NCBI GenBank assembly: GCA_037349105.1 | Contig: JAYJMM010000111.1 | Span: forward strand, 1-64,000 | Direction: 5' to 3' | Origin: Limnomonas spitsbergensis | Lineage: Eukaryota; Chlorophyta; Chlorophyceae; Chlamydomonadales | Length of the DNA: 64,000 bases | In this document: one piece after another, positions 11,901 through 23,488 of the stretch | Numbering within the stretch: the first letter of the stretch is position 1 | How the letters are laid out: each line of letters opens with the position of its first letter | The notes under the pieces: generated by a model | Database searches by the model: none | What the model was told of the DNA's origin: nothing | What the model saw: the letters and a program-made list of their open reading frames with translations, nothing else | Translations under genes and position numbers: made by a program

Positions 11901-14900
11901 GTGAAGCGGGTGTGCCTGGTTGGTAAGGGGTGTTGGGTGACGGGTGGGTGAATGGTCTGGTATTTCAGTATTTCTGGCTGATGCCCTAGTGTCAAGATTG
12001 ATGGGGTGTGTAAATAAGGATGTCCAGGACTACAGGGGTGTGTAGCTGAGGATGTTCAAGTGTGCTGGGGTGTGTAGCTGAGAATATCCATGAGCATAAG
12101 CAGGGTCCCAACAAAATACTTTATTTTTTAGAGAATTCGAAGGGGTATGTACTGCCCAGTGGGCCTGAGGTACAGGTATCCAGCAGGTAAAGGTATCATA
12201 CAGGTGCATGATGCAGTACAAAGGCTGGCTGTGACTCCTCCTTCTACTGCTTTACTGTTTAAATCTGGTGATAGGGGAACATGTGAGGAAGACGCAACTA
12301 ATATATGAAGATCAGCTGAACGAACCAGCGCTGGTTATGGAGCACTCCTCCGTGAGACATCAAGGCAGCTTGTTACCTGCAGATGCTGCTGCTGTGCTGC
12401 TGAAACTCCACACCATGATGAAGGGTGACTTGCTGGAAAATTGTGGGTGTCTGGTGGGTGTCTGGTGGGGACTGTTGGGTACCTGGTGGGTGAAAGGTGG
12501 GTGAAGCGGGTGTGCCTGGTTGGTAAGGGGTGTTGGGTGACGGGTGGGTGAATGGTCTGGTATTTCAGTATTTCTGGCTGATGCCCTAGTGTCAAGATTG
12601 ATGGGGTGTGTAAATAAGGATGTCCAGGACTACAGGGGTGTGTAGCTGAGGATGTTCAAGTGTGCTGGGGTGTGTAGCTGAGAATATCCATGAGCATAAG
12701 CAGGGTCCCAGCAAAATACTTTATTTTTTAGAGAATTCGAAGGGGTATGTACTGCCCAGTGGGCCTGAGGTACAGGTATCCAGCAGGTAAAGGTATCATA
12801 CAGGTGCATGATGCAGTACAAAGGCTGGCTGTGACTCCTCCTTCTACTGCTTTACTGTTTAAATCTGGTGATAGGGGAACATGTGAGGAAGACGCAACTA
12901 ATATATGAAGATCAGCTGAACGAACCAGCGCTGGTTATGGAGCACTCCTCCGTGAGACATCAAGGCAGCTTGTTACCTGCAGATGCTGCTGCTGTGCTGC
13001 TGAAACTCCAAACCATGATGAAGGGTGACTTGTTGGAAAATTGTGGGTGTCTGGTGGGTGTCTGGTGGGGACTGTTGGGTACCTGGTGGGTGAAAGGTGG
13101 GTGAAGCGGGTGTGCCTGGTTGGTAAGGGGTGTTGGGTGACGGGTGGGTGAATGGTCTGGTATTTCAGTATTTCTGGCTGATGCCCTAGTGTCAAGATTG
13201 ATGGGGTGTGTAAATAAGGATGTCCAGGACTACAGGGGTGTGTAGCTGAGGATGTTCAAGTGTGCTGGGGTGTGTAGCTGAGAATATCCATGAGCATAAG
13301 CAGGGTCCCAGCAAAATACTTTTATTTTTAGAGAATTCGAAGGGGTATGTACTGCCCAGTGGGCCTGAGGTACAGGTATCCAGCAGGTAAAGGTATCATA
13401 CAGGTGCATGATGCAGTACAAAGGCTGGCTGTGACTCCTCCTTCTACTGCTTTACTGTTTAAATCTGGTGATAGGGGAACATGTGAGGAAGACGCAACTA
13501 ATATATGAAGATCAGCTGAACGAACCAGCGCTGGTTATGGAGCACTCCTCCGTGAGACATCAAGGCAGCTTGTTACCTGCAGATGCTGCTGCTGTGCTGC
13601 TGAAACTCCAAACCATGATGAAGGGTGACTTGTTGGAAATTGTGGGTGTCTGGTGGGTGTCTGGTGGGGACTGTTGGGTACCTGGTGGGTGAAAGGTGGG
13701 TGAAGCGGGTGTGCCTGGTTGGTAAGGGGTGTTGGGTGACGGGTGGGTGAATGGTCTGGTATTTCAGTATTTCTGGCTGATGCCCTAGTGTCAAGATTGA
13801 TGGGGTGTGTAAATAAGGATGTCCATGACTACAGGGGTGTGTAGCTGAGGATGTTCAAGTGTGCTGGGGTGTGTAGCTGAGAATATCCATGAGCATAAGC
13901 AGGGTCCCAGCAAAATACTTTATTTTTTAGAGAATTCGAAGGGGTATGTACTGCCCAGTGGGCCTGAGGTACAGGTATCCAGCAGGTAAAGGTATCATAC
14001 AGGTGCATGATGCAGTACAAAGGCTGGCTGTGACTCCTCCTTCTACTGCTTTACTGTTTAAATCTGGTGATAGGGGAACATGTGAGGAAGACGCAACTAA
14101 TATATGAAGATCAGCTGAACGAACCAGCGCTGGTTATGGAGCACTCCTCCGTGAGACATCAAGGCAGCTTGTTACCTGCAGATGCTGCTGCTGTGCTGCT
14201 GAAACTCCAAACCATGATGAAGGGTGACTTGTTGGAAATTGTGGGTGTCTGGTGGGTGTCTGGTGGGGACTGTTGGGTACCTGGTGGGTGAAAGGTGGGT
14301 GAAGCGGGTGTGCCTGGTTGGTAAGGGGTGTTGGGTGACGGGTGGGTGAATGGTCTGGTATTTCAGTATTTCTGGCTGATGCCCTAGTGTCAAGATTGAT
14401 GGGGTGTGTAAATAAGGATGTCCAGGACTACAGGGGTGTGTAGCTGAGGATGTTCAAGTGTGCTGGGGTGTGTAGCTGAGAATATCCATGAGCATAAGCA
14501 GGGTCCCAGCAAAATACTTTATTTTTTAGAGAATTCGAAGGGGTATGTACTGCCCAGTGGGCCTGAGGTACAGGTATCCAGCAGGTAAAGGTATCATACA
14601 GGTGCATGATGCAGTACAAAGGCTGGCTGTGACTCCTCCTTCTACTGCTTTACTGTTTAAATCTGGTGATAGGGGAACATGTGAGGAAGACGCAACTAAT
14701 ATATGAAGATCAGCTGAACGAACCAGCGCTGGTTATGGAGCACTCCTCCGTGAGACATCAAGGCAGCTTGTTACCTGCAGATGCTGCTGCTGTGCTGCTG
14801 AAACTCCACACCATGATGAAGGGTGACTTGCTGGAAAATTGTGGGTGTCTGGTGGGTGTCTGGTGGGGACTGTTGGGTACCTGGTGGGTGAAAGGTGGGT

Positions 14901-16672
14901 GAAGCGGGTGTGCCTGGTTGGTAAGGGGTGTTGGGTGACGGGTGGGTGAATGGTCTGGTATTTCAGTATTTCTGGCTGATGCCCTAGTGTCAAGATTGAT
15001 GGGGTGTGTAAATAAGGATGTCCAGGACTACATGGGTGTGTAGCTGAGGATGTTCAAGTGTGCTGGGGTGTGTAGCTGAGAATATCCATGAGCATAAGCA
15101 GGGTCCCAGCAAAATACTTTATTTTTTAGAGAATTCGAAGGGGTATGTACTGCCCAGTGGGCCTGAGGTACAGGTATCCAGCAGGTAAAGGTATCATACA
15201 GGTGCATGATGCAGTACAAAGGCTGGCTGTGACTCCTCCTTCTACTGCTTTACTGTTTAAATCTGGTGATAGGGGAACATGTGAGGAAGACGCAACTAAT
15301 ATATGAAGATCAGCTGAACGAACCAGCGCTGGTTATGGAGCACTCCTCCGTGAGACATCAAGGCAGCTTGTTACCTGCAGATGCTGCTGCTGTGCTGCTG
15401 AAACTCCACACCATGATGAAGGGTGACTTGCTGGAAAATTGTGGGTGTCTGGTGGGTGTCTGGTGGGGACTGTTGGGTACCTGGTGGGTGAAAGGTGGGT
15501 GAAGCGGGTGTGCCTGGTTGGTAAGGGGTGTTGGGTGACGGGTGGGTGAATGGTCTGGTATTTCAGTATTTCTGGCTGATGCCCTAGTGTCAAGATTGAT
15601 GGGGTGTGTAAATAAGGATGTCCAGGACTACATGGGTGTGTAGCTGAGGATGTTCAAGTGTGCTGGGGTGTGTAGCTGAGAATATCCATGAGCATAAGCA
15701 GGGTCCCAGCAAAATACTTTATTTTTTAGAGAATTCGAAGGGGTATGTACTGCCCAGTGGGCCTGAGGTACAGGTATCCAGCAGGTAAAGGTATCATACA
15801 GGTGCATGATGCAGTACAAAGGCTGGCTGTGACTCCTCCTTCTACTGCTTTACTGTTTAAATCTGGTGATAGGGGAACATGTGAGGAAGACGCAACTAAT
15901 ATATGAAGATCAGCTGAACGAACCAGCGCTGGTTATGGAGCACTCCTCCGTGAGACATCAAGGCAGCTTGTTACCTGCAGATGCTGCTGCTGTGCTGCTG
16001 AAACTCCACACCATGATGAAGGGTGACTTGTTGGAAAATTGTGGGTGTCTGGTGGGTGTCTGGTGGGGACTGTTGGGTACCTGGTGGGTGAAAGGTGGGT
16101 GAAGCGGGTGTGCCTGGTTGGTAAGGGGTGTTGGGTGACGGGTGGGTGAATGGTCTGGTATTTCAGTATTTCTGGCTGATGCCCTAGTGTCAAGATTGAT
16201 GGGGTGTGTAAATAAGGATGTCCATGACTACAGGGGTGTGTAGCTGAGGATGTTCAAGTGTGCTGGGGTGTGTAGCTGAGAATATCCATGAGCATAAGCA
16301 GGGTCCCAGCAAAATACTTTATTTTTTAGAGAATTCGAAGGGGTATGTACTGCCCAGTGGGCCTGAGGTACAGGTATCCAGCAGGTAAAGGTATCATACA
16401 GGTGCATGATGCAGTACAAAGGCTGGCTGTGACTCCTCCTTCTACTGCTTTACTGTTTAAATCTGGTGATAGGGGAACATGTGAGGAAGACGCAACTAAT
16501 ATATGAAGATCAGCTGAACGAACCAGCGCTGGTTATGGAGCACTCCTCCGTGAGACATCAAGGCAGCTTGTTACCTGCAGATGCTGCTGCTGTGCTGCTG
16601 AAACTCCACACCATGATGAAGGGTGACTTGTTGGAAAATTGTGGGTGTCTGGTGGGTGTCTGGTGGGTGTCT
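8968..16672. repeat. Satellite: about 12.9 tandem copies of a 599/600-bp unit
   Basis: Each unit begins 'cagtatttctggctgatgcc' and contains an EcoRI site after a T-run, a stretch rich in 'ggtgggtgtctggtggg', and no gene. Equivalent landmarks lie at 9270, 9869, 10469, 11069, 11668, 12268, 12868, 13468, 14067, 14666, 15266, 15866 and 16466, so the spacing is 599 or 600. The one-base difference is 'ggaaattg' versus 'ggaaaattg'. Copies are nearly identical apart from a few point variants. The open frames that repeat in each unit are passengers: they are short, with no recognisable protein. The final copy breaks off inside the GGTGGGTGTCT-rich part. Confidence 0.95.
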
Positions 16673-16679
16673 GGTGGGT

Positions 16680-16925
16680 CTGTCTGGAGGACGGGGGAGC
16701 AGGTGGAGTGCTTTGGCTGTTGAGAAGCAGGATGGGAGGACGGGGGAGCAGGTGGAATGCTTTGGCTGTTGAGAAGCAGGATGGGAGGACGGGGGACCAG
16801 GTGGAGTGCTTTGGCTGTTGAGAAGTAGGATGGGAAGACGGTAGAGCAGGTGGAGTGCATTGGCTGTTGCGAAGGAGGATGGGACGACAGGGAGCATGTG
16901 GAGTGCTTTGGCTGTTGAGAAGCAG
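16680..16925. repeat. 49-bp minisatellite, about five copies
   Basis: Unit begins 'aggacgggggagcaggtgga' and ends 'ttgagaagcaggatggg'. The first three copies are close, the last two decayed. It abuts the truncated end of the 600-bp satellite directly. Confidence 0.85.
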
Positions 16926-17660
16926 TAGGTGATGAGGCTGGGCTTGGGTACCTTCAGACGATCATGATGCATGGTAGGCCAGCTAGCATAGTCCTGTGGT
17001 AGCAAGGGACATAAAGGGTGCATGCTTTATGGCATGGGATGTACGGGAGGGTATGTGGGAGAGTCTAGGAGAGCACATGGGGGTACTGGATGTGGCTGGA
17101 CCCTGACTGGTTGGACTTTGAGTGGTTGGACCCTAAATTGCTGGGCAATTGTGGGGGATCTTTGGCATGCAAGACATGGGCAGCTGAGGGGGAGAGGTGG
17201 ATTGCTGGATCTAGGCAGCAAAGGGGGATATGTGGACTGCATGAGCTAGGCAGCTGAGGGGGAGAGGTGTTTGGGGAGGGGGTTCTGTTACTTTGCCTTG
17301 ATGTATCAGGATGGTGGAGTCTTGTGCATGGGGACATGTGCTTGTACGCTGCTCTGATAAAAACATGGAGGTGGAGTCGTGTGCACGGGGACAGGTACTG
17401 GTACCTTGCTCTGTAATATACTTGTTGCTGGTGGCCTGGGGTGTAAGCACGAGGGGGAGGGGGGGGTATGGACAGGCTAGAGGGCACATGGCCCATGCTG
17501 GAGGGCCATGCGGGAGGGACACGCTGTTACTTGCCTTTCATCCAGCAAACAGCAGGAAGGTCGAGTCGAGTGGTCGTGTGGTCGAGTGGATGTGGCACTC
17601 TGATCTGATGTAGCAAGGTGATGGAGTCTTGTGCACGGGGGATGGTAGTTGCTGGGCTTC
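16926..17660. repeat. Dispersed repeat family shared with 2.2-2.4 kb, plus local duplications
   Basis: The segment 16930-17012 (gatgaggctgggct..., atgcatggtaggcca, gtggtagcaagggacat) matches 2305-2395. The 'gatggagtcttgtgcacgggg' near 17620 matches 2249-2270. Inside the block 'agctgagggggagaggtg' occurs twice (17190 and 17250), and the 'gtggagtc(t/g)tgtgcacgggga' motif occurs several times. No gene recognised. Confidence 0.55.
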
Positions 17661-18535
17661 TCGATCTTCCTTGTTCTTGCGTTTACGATGGCGCTTTGGG
17701 GATGCGTGGGGATGTCGGCCCCCGGTGTGTTGGGTACCTGACGGTACGCATGAGGAAGATGCTGCTTATACATTACATTGCGTATGAGTACAACGCGTTA
17801 CGCAGAGAACTTCATACAAGATCCAATCCGTGACAAAGCATGATCGGGCATATCAGGATGAAGCTGGGTCGCTATCAGAGCGTAGCATTACGTGTGCTAC
17901 CAAGCTCACCTGAATTGGTTGATCTTTCAAGAAGGGACTGGTACACTGGTGGTACTGAGAAGTGCATTCCAGATCGTCGACAGGTGGTACAAAGTGTGGA
18001 ACGTTGCCCCAAGGCTGTGGCGTCGAGACGTTCGGTCTCCAGGCGTATCATGGCCGTCTGTTGAGATTGGCATTCCTGGTATAGGTCTACAAGATCGACT
18101 AGAGGTTTCGCTCAACATCATGCAACACCATCTAGTAGTAACACTGATCGTGGAGCTGTAGGAACGGCGAGGTACGCTTTGCATGATTGCTTTATCAGAT
18201 GCACTGCAATCGCGCTGGGTGTGCCCTCCTGCCACCTCTTGCTGCGCTCAGGCAGCACAGCTGGCGAGGGCTGCGTGGCCAACCTGTAGACGAAGCAAGA
18301 AGATTGGAGATCGGAGTGGTGCGGCGTGGCTTCGACGCAGATCGGTAAGATGTTGTTGCAAAAAACTGATGGGTGAACATGTTGTTGCTGTCACCTGAGG
18401 CATCAGGCGTGTATGGCACGTTAGATAAAACAGTGTTCGAAACAGCAGAAAGCGGCGTATATGCGCGCATGCGTGTCTTGGTAGGGCGGCGCTTCGTTCA
18501 AAAAGACAGGCAGGATGTTGAAATGAAAAGACTAA
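17661..18535. other. Unassigned region with short open frames
   Basis: A plus-strand frame at about 17892-18161 reads WLIFQEGTGTLVVLRSAFQI and then DRWYKVWNVAPRLWRR, with protein-like composition but no recognised family. A second short frame covers 18183-18398. No splice model could be closed, so I do not call a gene. It may be exonic debris. Confidence 0.3.
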
Positions 18536-18537
18536 AA

Positions 18538-18598
18538 CTAAACCCTAAACCCAAAACCCTAAACCCTAAACCCTAAACCCTAAACCCTAAACCCTAAA
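18538..18598. repeat. Interstitial telomere-like repeat (CCCTAAA)n
   Basis: About eight heptamers of CCCTAAA, one variant (CCCAAAA), lying immediately 5' of the methyltransferase/Ulp1 block. The heptamer is the Arabidopsis-type telomere repeat found in many green algae and land plants. Confidence 0.9.
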
Positions 18599-18697
18599 CT
18601 AGACATTGAGCGGTCATTGTCTACAAATTAAAAGCTCATGGCAACTTGTTTATATTATAAAATATGTCGGCAATGGTAGTTACTCGTGTAATTACCA

Positions 18698-19072
18698 ATG
18701 CAGGGTTCAGATGCTCGTCCACATCCACAAATGAGCGCCGGGATTGGGACAAGCTCCTATCATCCTGCCAGCGAAGCGAATAGTGTCGTTGCATCCCAAC
18801 GGGAAATTCAACGCGAAAGAAAACAATGGGAGGCTTACATCGGGTGCATACCTGAGAGCCAGTCAGTATTCAAGGAGTTGATAAAAAAATATGTCAGGAG
18901 CGGTAACCTTGAGATGGCAAAGCAACTGACTGCAAAACCGTCGGTTGAAAGTGTTCTCGTACATCCCGCTGCCAGGCATCAGTCGGCACCCTTTAGGTCT
19001 GCGTCCATGATTCATGCGGCAAAATTGTCCGAGAAAAAGAGGGCGGAGATAAATGCGTTACCGACATGCTAG
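18698..19072 (+). CDS. Hypothetical 124-aa ORF 5' of the methyltransferase
   Basis: The frame opens with an ATG. It has a charged helical segment (EIQRERKQWEAYIG) followed by a basic, serine-rich tail, and ends in TAG. It could be the first exon of the methyltransferase gene. However, no GT donor in it joins the following exons in a matching phase, the only phase-0 candidate being a weak GTACAT. I therefore list it separately. Family unknown. It lies 100 bp downstream of the telomere-like tract and reads in the same direction as the next two genes. Confidence 0.45.
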   Translation: MQGSDARPHPQMSAGIGTSSYHPASEANSVVASQREIQRERKQWEAYIGCIPESQSVFKELIKKYVRSGNLEMAKQLTAKPSVESVLVHPAARHQSAPFRSASMIHAAKLSEKKRAEINALPTC

Positions 19073-19224
19073 ATACCGTTAGTATGAACGTTCTAGTCTT
19101 TCACCTGCGAATACATTATTTCCTTGCATTTATTTTTCAAGATTGAACATGTAAATTCTGCTTTGTGCCCATAGATATATATTGACATGGTGTTTAAATC
19201 TTTGATGTACACACCTTTTATGAG

Positions 19225-20328
19225 GTGTCTGTGAAGGCACTTCAGAGGAATGAAGTTCTTGTAAATGAAAGGCGCAAGCAAGTAAAGCTACTGGAAACTG
19301 GCTACAACAAAATACTGATTATGATACAGACTGATTGTGATTATGAAGACCAATCATCACAAAAAGTAGTTATGCTATATTGCTTAGGATGTGCACACTG
19401 TGTTTATAGTTTAGGGTATCTGAGTTGACATACACCGTCTGAGTTCTTTAAATTGTGGTCCTTGCATGTGTTAAGCATTGATCTCTCATGACAAACACAT
19501 GTTAATTTCTGTGCGTAGAAAAGTGCACTTCAATCTACACTATTCAACAACATGAGTGTCTGTGAAGACTTACTCGGTGGTGGCAATGGGTCTGGCGGAA
19601 CCTACGGCACCCTGACCCTAGCCGGGACTACAGACATTTTAATGCTATGGACTCGTCTCACCATGTTTGACACCGACAGCACAGTATTAGACATCGGGTC
19701 TGGCTTGAGCCGGTTTCTGATGCATGCAATAGGCGAAGGTGCCAAAGCTGCATACGGCGTCGAGTATGATGTTCTGAAGTGCCAAAAGGCTGAGTCTTTG
19801 ATCAGTATGACCATGAGAAAGATGCGAGAGGCAAAGAAGGTTGACGTAATCGAGGCTTTTCTACCAGAAAGGAAGCTGCCTATCACCATTTGTGAAAGTG
19901 TCAGCAACATCTCCAGCATTGAGCCGGCGACGCACATCCTTGCGTGTTGGCAAGGTTTCAACGGTGTTGACGAGCGAGCTGTTGGCGACGTCTTCCAAAA
20001 GTCGAGGACAGCGAGGATTGTAACCATCGTCCAGCATTTTCGCTGGGTAGATGTCAATAGTTCTGCACCTTTGAGTGAGCAGATGGAAGCTGCTATGGCG
20101 GCCCGGAGCTTTGGCTTTGTTCGCATGGTGGGCTCGCCCATTACGGTCAAGATGTCAGGGGGGCGCAACGAGAGGCTTCAGGCTTACACTTTCGCTAAAC
20201 CCTACCCCCTCCCTCTGTGTTCTACAAAGGTCTTGGAATTGTCATCCTTGCCTGTCTTCAACAGCAAAGATGTCAAGTCCATATTGAAGGAGCAAAAGTT
20301 TCAGGCTGACAAACTTAGGCACCATTGA
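19225..20328 (+). CDS. DOT1-like class I SAM-dependent methyltransferase
   Basis: Two exons: 19225-19365 and 19519-20328 (TGA). The intron 19366-19518 (GTAGTT..GCGTAG) joins them in phase 0. An ATG at 19552 is an alternative start if the first piece is not coding. The catalytic exon has motif I VLDIGSGLSRFLMHA, followed by AAYGVEYDVLKCQKA, whose acidic residue would contact the SAM ribose. Later come ILACWQGFNGVDERAVG and a beta-rich C-terminus. The GSG loop, the downstream Y-G-V-E and the order of elements resemble the DOT1 (histone H3 K79) methyltransferase fold. A generic class I methyltransferase is the alternative. The exon 1 peptide is helical (RNEVLVNERRKQVKLLE). The gene ends only 58 bp before the Ulp1 gene's ATG, so the two may be one transcript or a mobile cassette. 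Confidence 0.65.
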
Positions 20329-20386
20329 ACATGTTAAGGCTGGTCCTCTGATTTGATATTTTAATAATAGTGGACCACAAGTTGTG

Positions 20387-22487
20387 ATGCGTGTCTCGCC
20401 CTCCTTAGCTTCACTTGTCACATCTCATGTGGATGCTGACTTCAAGGTGACAAGATCCCTAGTTGTTGTTTATCTCGATCACAATTTCTGCTGACATATA
20501 TATCCTGAGACATATGAGAAATGACTAATCTGAATTCACAATGTATTCAACATATGAGTGGTGCTGTTATGTGATGTAGGATGTGTTCATTACCGGTCAT
20601 TTCCTTGGTGATAATACTGGGAGCCCACGAGCGGGATGTCACCCCTGGTCAAGAGTCGAGATTCCTGACAGCCCGATTGTGGGAAATCAGCAGGTATTAC
20701 ATATCATCCACACGTGATGTTATATTTCTAACTGTGTTTTGATGGTATGTGAGGATTTAGGGTCGCGACGAGATGTTAAACTTGACCAAGTATGGCCCCC
20801 ATGAGTTGGCTAACCCTTAGCACCACCAGTCTAATTCTAAACGTGCATGATGAGATAATAAAGGGAACAGGTCAAACATGCACTCTCTGAAACACTCTCT
20901 CAGCCCGAGCGCCCATTGTGTTTCCACAGGGAACAGCGGAGATGTTCATCACACAGTGTCTCGAGGAACAAGACTTGACCCCATCGGAGATTTTGACGGA
21001 AGTCATCCAGCGGTACCCTAAGCTACTCAGCGATGCAGCACGCTTAATTCTTAGTGCCGATGTGGGCCCTGAGACGATTTGTGGTGCCATCGAAGACTGG
21101 GTGTTCCGCAGCGACGAAAATCTATCTGAGGAAGCAAAGAAAACATTTCTAGCAGAGAAAGCAATATGCTATAAGAACTATGACATCACCAGAAAATCCC
21201 TGCAGAGGCTTCAAGAGGTCCCAGCCTCGCCACCTTGGGACGATCTGGACAATTCGAGGTGTCAGCTCAATGACGAGATCATGAATTTATATGCCCTGCT
21301 CCTGGAGGTAAGTTATTTTGTGTCTTGAATGATTGGTCCAGCTGTCCTTGATTATAACCATTACTCTTACAGGACAGGCAACAACTCAGCGATGTGGGGT
21401 TCAACACCTTTTTCTTCAACACTTTTTTCTTCTCAAGCCTCTCTCCCGATCATCTTGCCACTCCGAAGGGCTACGCTTACGTCTACGCAAATGTAAAAAA
21501 ATGGACCCTGCCCGAGAGGCTTCGTGCGGCTGGCAAGGTAGGTGCATCGCCTCTGGGCTTTCATGTTCCTAGTCAGTTATCCTGGTATGCATACACGGAT
21601 GCTTAAAACAAGTTGTAGCACAACAGTCTCGTGAAAATCATGCGTCATGACTACATGATTGAATGTAACTGATGTCTTCAGGAGGAAACAAACATTCTGA
21701 AGGTTGAGAAGCTCGTTTTCATCATCAACAACTCCAATAGCCACTGGACACTGGCAGAGATAGACCAGAAGAAAAAACAGTTATCCTTGTACAACTCCAT
21801 GGATGTGAGTATCACCAAGTATCACCCTCTGGTTTACGACATGTCTAGGTCACTTCCACCCTAATGCACAGGACTGACACAAATATGTACTCATCCTGAA
21901 ATTATAATGTTTGGTTACTTGAACGGGTTATAAACATCGTCACTGAAAGCATTTAAGTGTGTTGCATGATTTGTACATAACAGTTCGGCAAGCCTCCGTC
22001 TCAGCGAGACAAGAATGTTTTGGAATGCTTGGCAACATGGATGAAAGAAGAATACAAGTCAAAAGGTCGTGAGGAGGTTGACATGTCAAACTGGCAACGA
22101 ATCTTCCCGAAGGTCCCACAACAAACCAATACAGTGGATTGCGGGGTCTTCTGCTTGAAGTGAGTTGTCTCGGACTATTGCTTATTGTTTACACTAACTG
22201 GGCTTGGTCCGGCCCTTTGGAGTGAAGGGAGCATGGCCTAGAGGGGGCATGTCATAAGCTCAGAGGCCCATGGTCATGAGAGGTCAGATTATGCGGAGGG
22301 GGCAATTCAAGTTGTGTCGATATTGAAAATTATGACCATATTGAAACATTTGTGTGTTTGTACCCTTTATAGGTTTGCTGATCTGCTTGGCAAGGGCGCA
22401 GCCACCTTCGACTTCGGCATGAGTGATATTAACAAGATCCGACAGGAAATTCTGACGCAACTAGTGTGCTGCAAGATTCCTCTGTAA
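20387..22487 (+). CDS. Ulp1/SENP-like cysteine protease (peptidase family C48), seven exons
   Basis: Exons are 20387-20446, 20580-20693, 20930-21307, 21373-21537, 21682-21804, 21984-22159 and 22373-22487 (TAA). All join with GT-AG boundaries and matching phases, giving 376 aa. The protease domain starts about residue 160 (RCQLNDEIMNLYALLLE). It holds the catalytic His in NNSNSHWTLAEID, an Asn (LYNSM) where Ulp/SENP proteins usually have the catalytic Asp, and the oxyanion Gln and nucleophile Cys in PQQTNTVDCGVF. This fold removes SUMO or similar modifiers, or processes polyproteins in some mobile elements. The N-terminal about 150 residues are unrecognised. The first two small exons are less certain than the last five. 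Donors such as GTAAGT, GTAGGT and GTGAGT are canonical. Context: co-oriented with the DOT1-like gene just upstream. Confidence 0.82.
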
Positions 22488-23488
22488 GACTCAGTTGTGT
22501 TGATGTCAGCCGAGGGATATTTCAAATCCTTTGGAATTCATATTGCCAGGGATTTTCCAATGTCTTCGGCAGTAACGGATATTTTGGCTATTGTTATCTG
22601 ATTTGTAACTAGATTTGCATGAAATCATAACTCAACCGATGTTTCTTAGACTATTTAACCTTAGCATTCAAGCACGCATTGAATATTTTGCATATATGTA
22701 TACTGTTTTCATCGCAAGATACGAATTACGGTGTGCACATTTTTTGAGGGTATCTTGGTTCCCAGCCAGCAACCAACATCAACGATCATTCCATCATGAC
22801 TGGGACTAAGCGCGGTACATGGCCACATACCTCTGCTCCGCTGGGTGATCCCCGGGGTTCCTCTGCCAGCTTCATGCTACATAAGCGAAGGGTGAAGTGG
22901 GTCAGGCATGCACTGAAATGCTGCATTATGAGTGAAGGGAATTGTGAGGCAGGTGCGCGCAAACGCCTATTCCATGAGCCAATATAATTACACGTCAATA
23001 TAATTACACCTCATGGCACTACACAAGAAATGGGCGCCCAAAAGTCAGTTGGCAGTACGAAACTTATGCCAGAAGGGGAAAAGAAAAGGGAGAGGGACAA
23101 AATGACGCCAAGTAACCATCCCTCAAAAGGAAGAGCAGTGTGAAGGTTCCCCTAAGTTTATATTATAGCCTGACCGAAAGCAAAAAAAGGAAAACAACTC
23201 CTCAAATAAAAAGCATACTTTTAATTCCCCAGATCCTCCCAGAGAAGGCAGTTCTCGACAACAGGGATATGTTTGTACAACGTCATATCTACGACTTAAG
23301 GCTCTACTTTAAACGAGCAAGGCACATCCAAGTCTTGAGGCAAATTTCTGTTATGAAGTCTTCGGCCCGACCATGGCACACAGCAGCCATAATGCACACA
23401 CACACACATCCCTTCCCATGATCCATGACATGGCTCACACTCTCATCATGCAGCTCGACCCTTACACCTCAGCTATGCGTTTTTTTAG
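22488..23488. other. Intergenic; fragment of a dispersed repeat at 22.80-22.94 kb
   Basis: The segment around 22850-22935 (cctctgccagcttcatgcta, gaagggtgaagtgggtcagg, tgctgcattatgagtgaagg) resembles 26045-26125. A direct repeat 'caatataattacac' lies at 22980-23010, and a CA tract at 23394-23406. No gene recognised. Confidence 0.45.

Noticed and set aside
8968..16672. Repeated small open frames (63-86 aa) in every 600-bp unit, possible gene family
   Set aside because: Frames on both strands change length with a one-base indel and have no domain. They are passengers of a satellite.
8968..16672. CRISPR-like array
   Set aside because: Units are contiguous 600-bp repeats without unique spacers, and the setting is eukaryotic.
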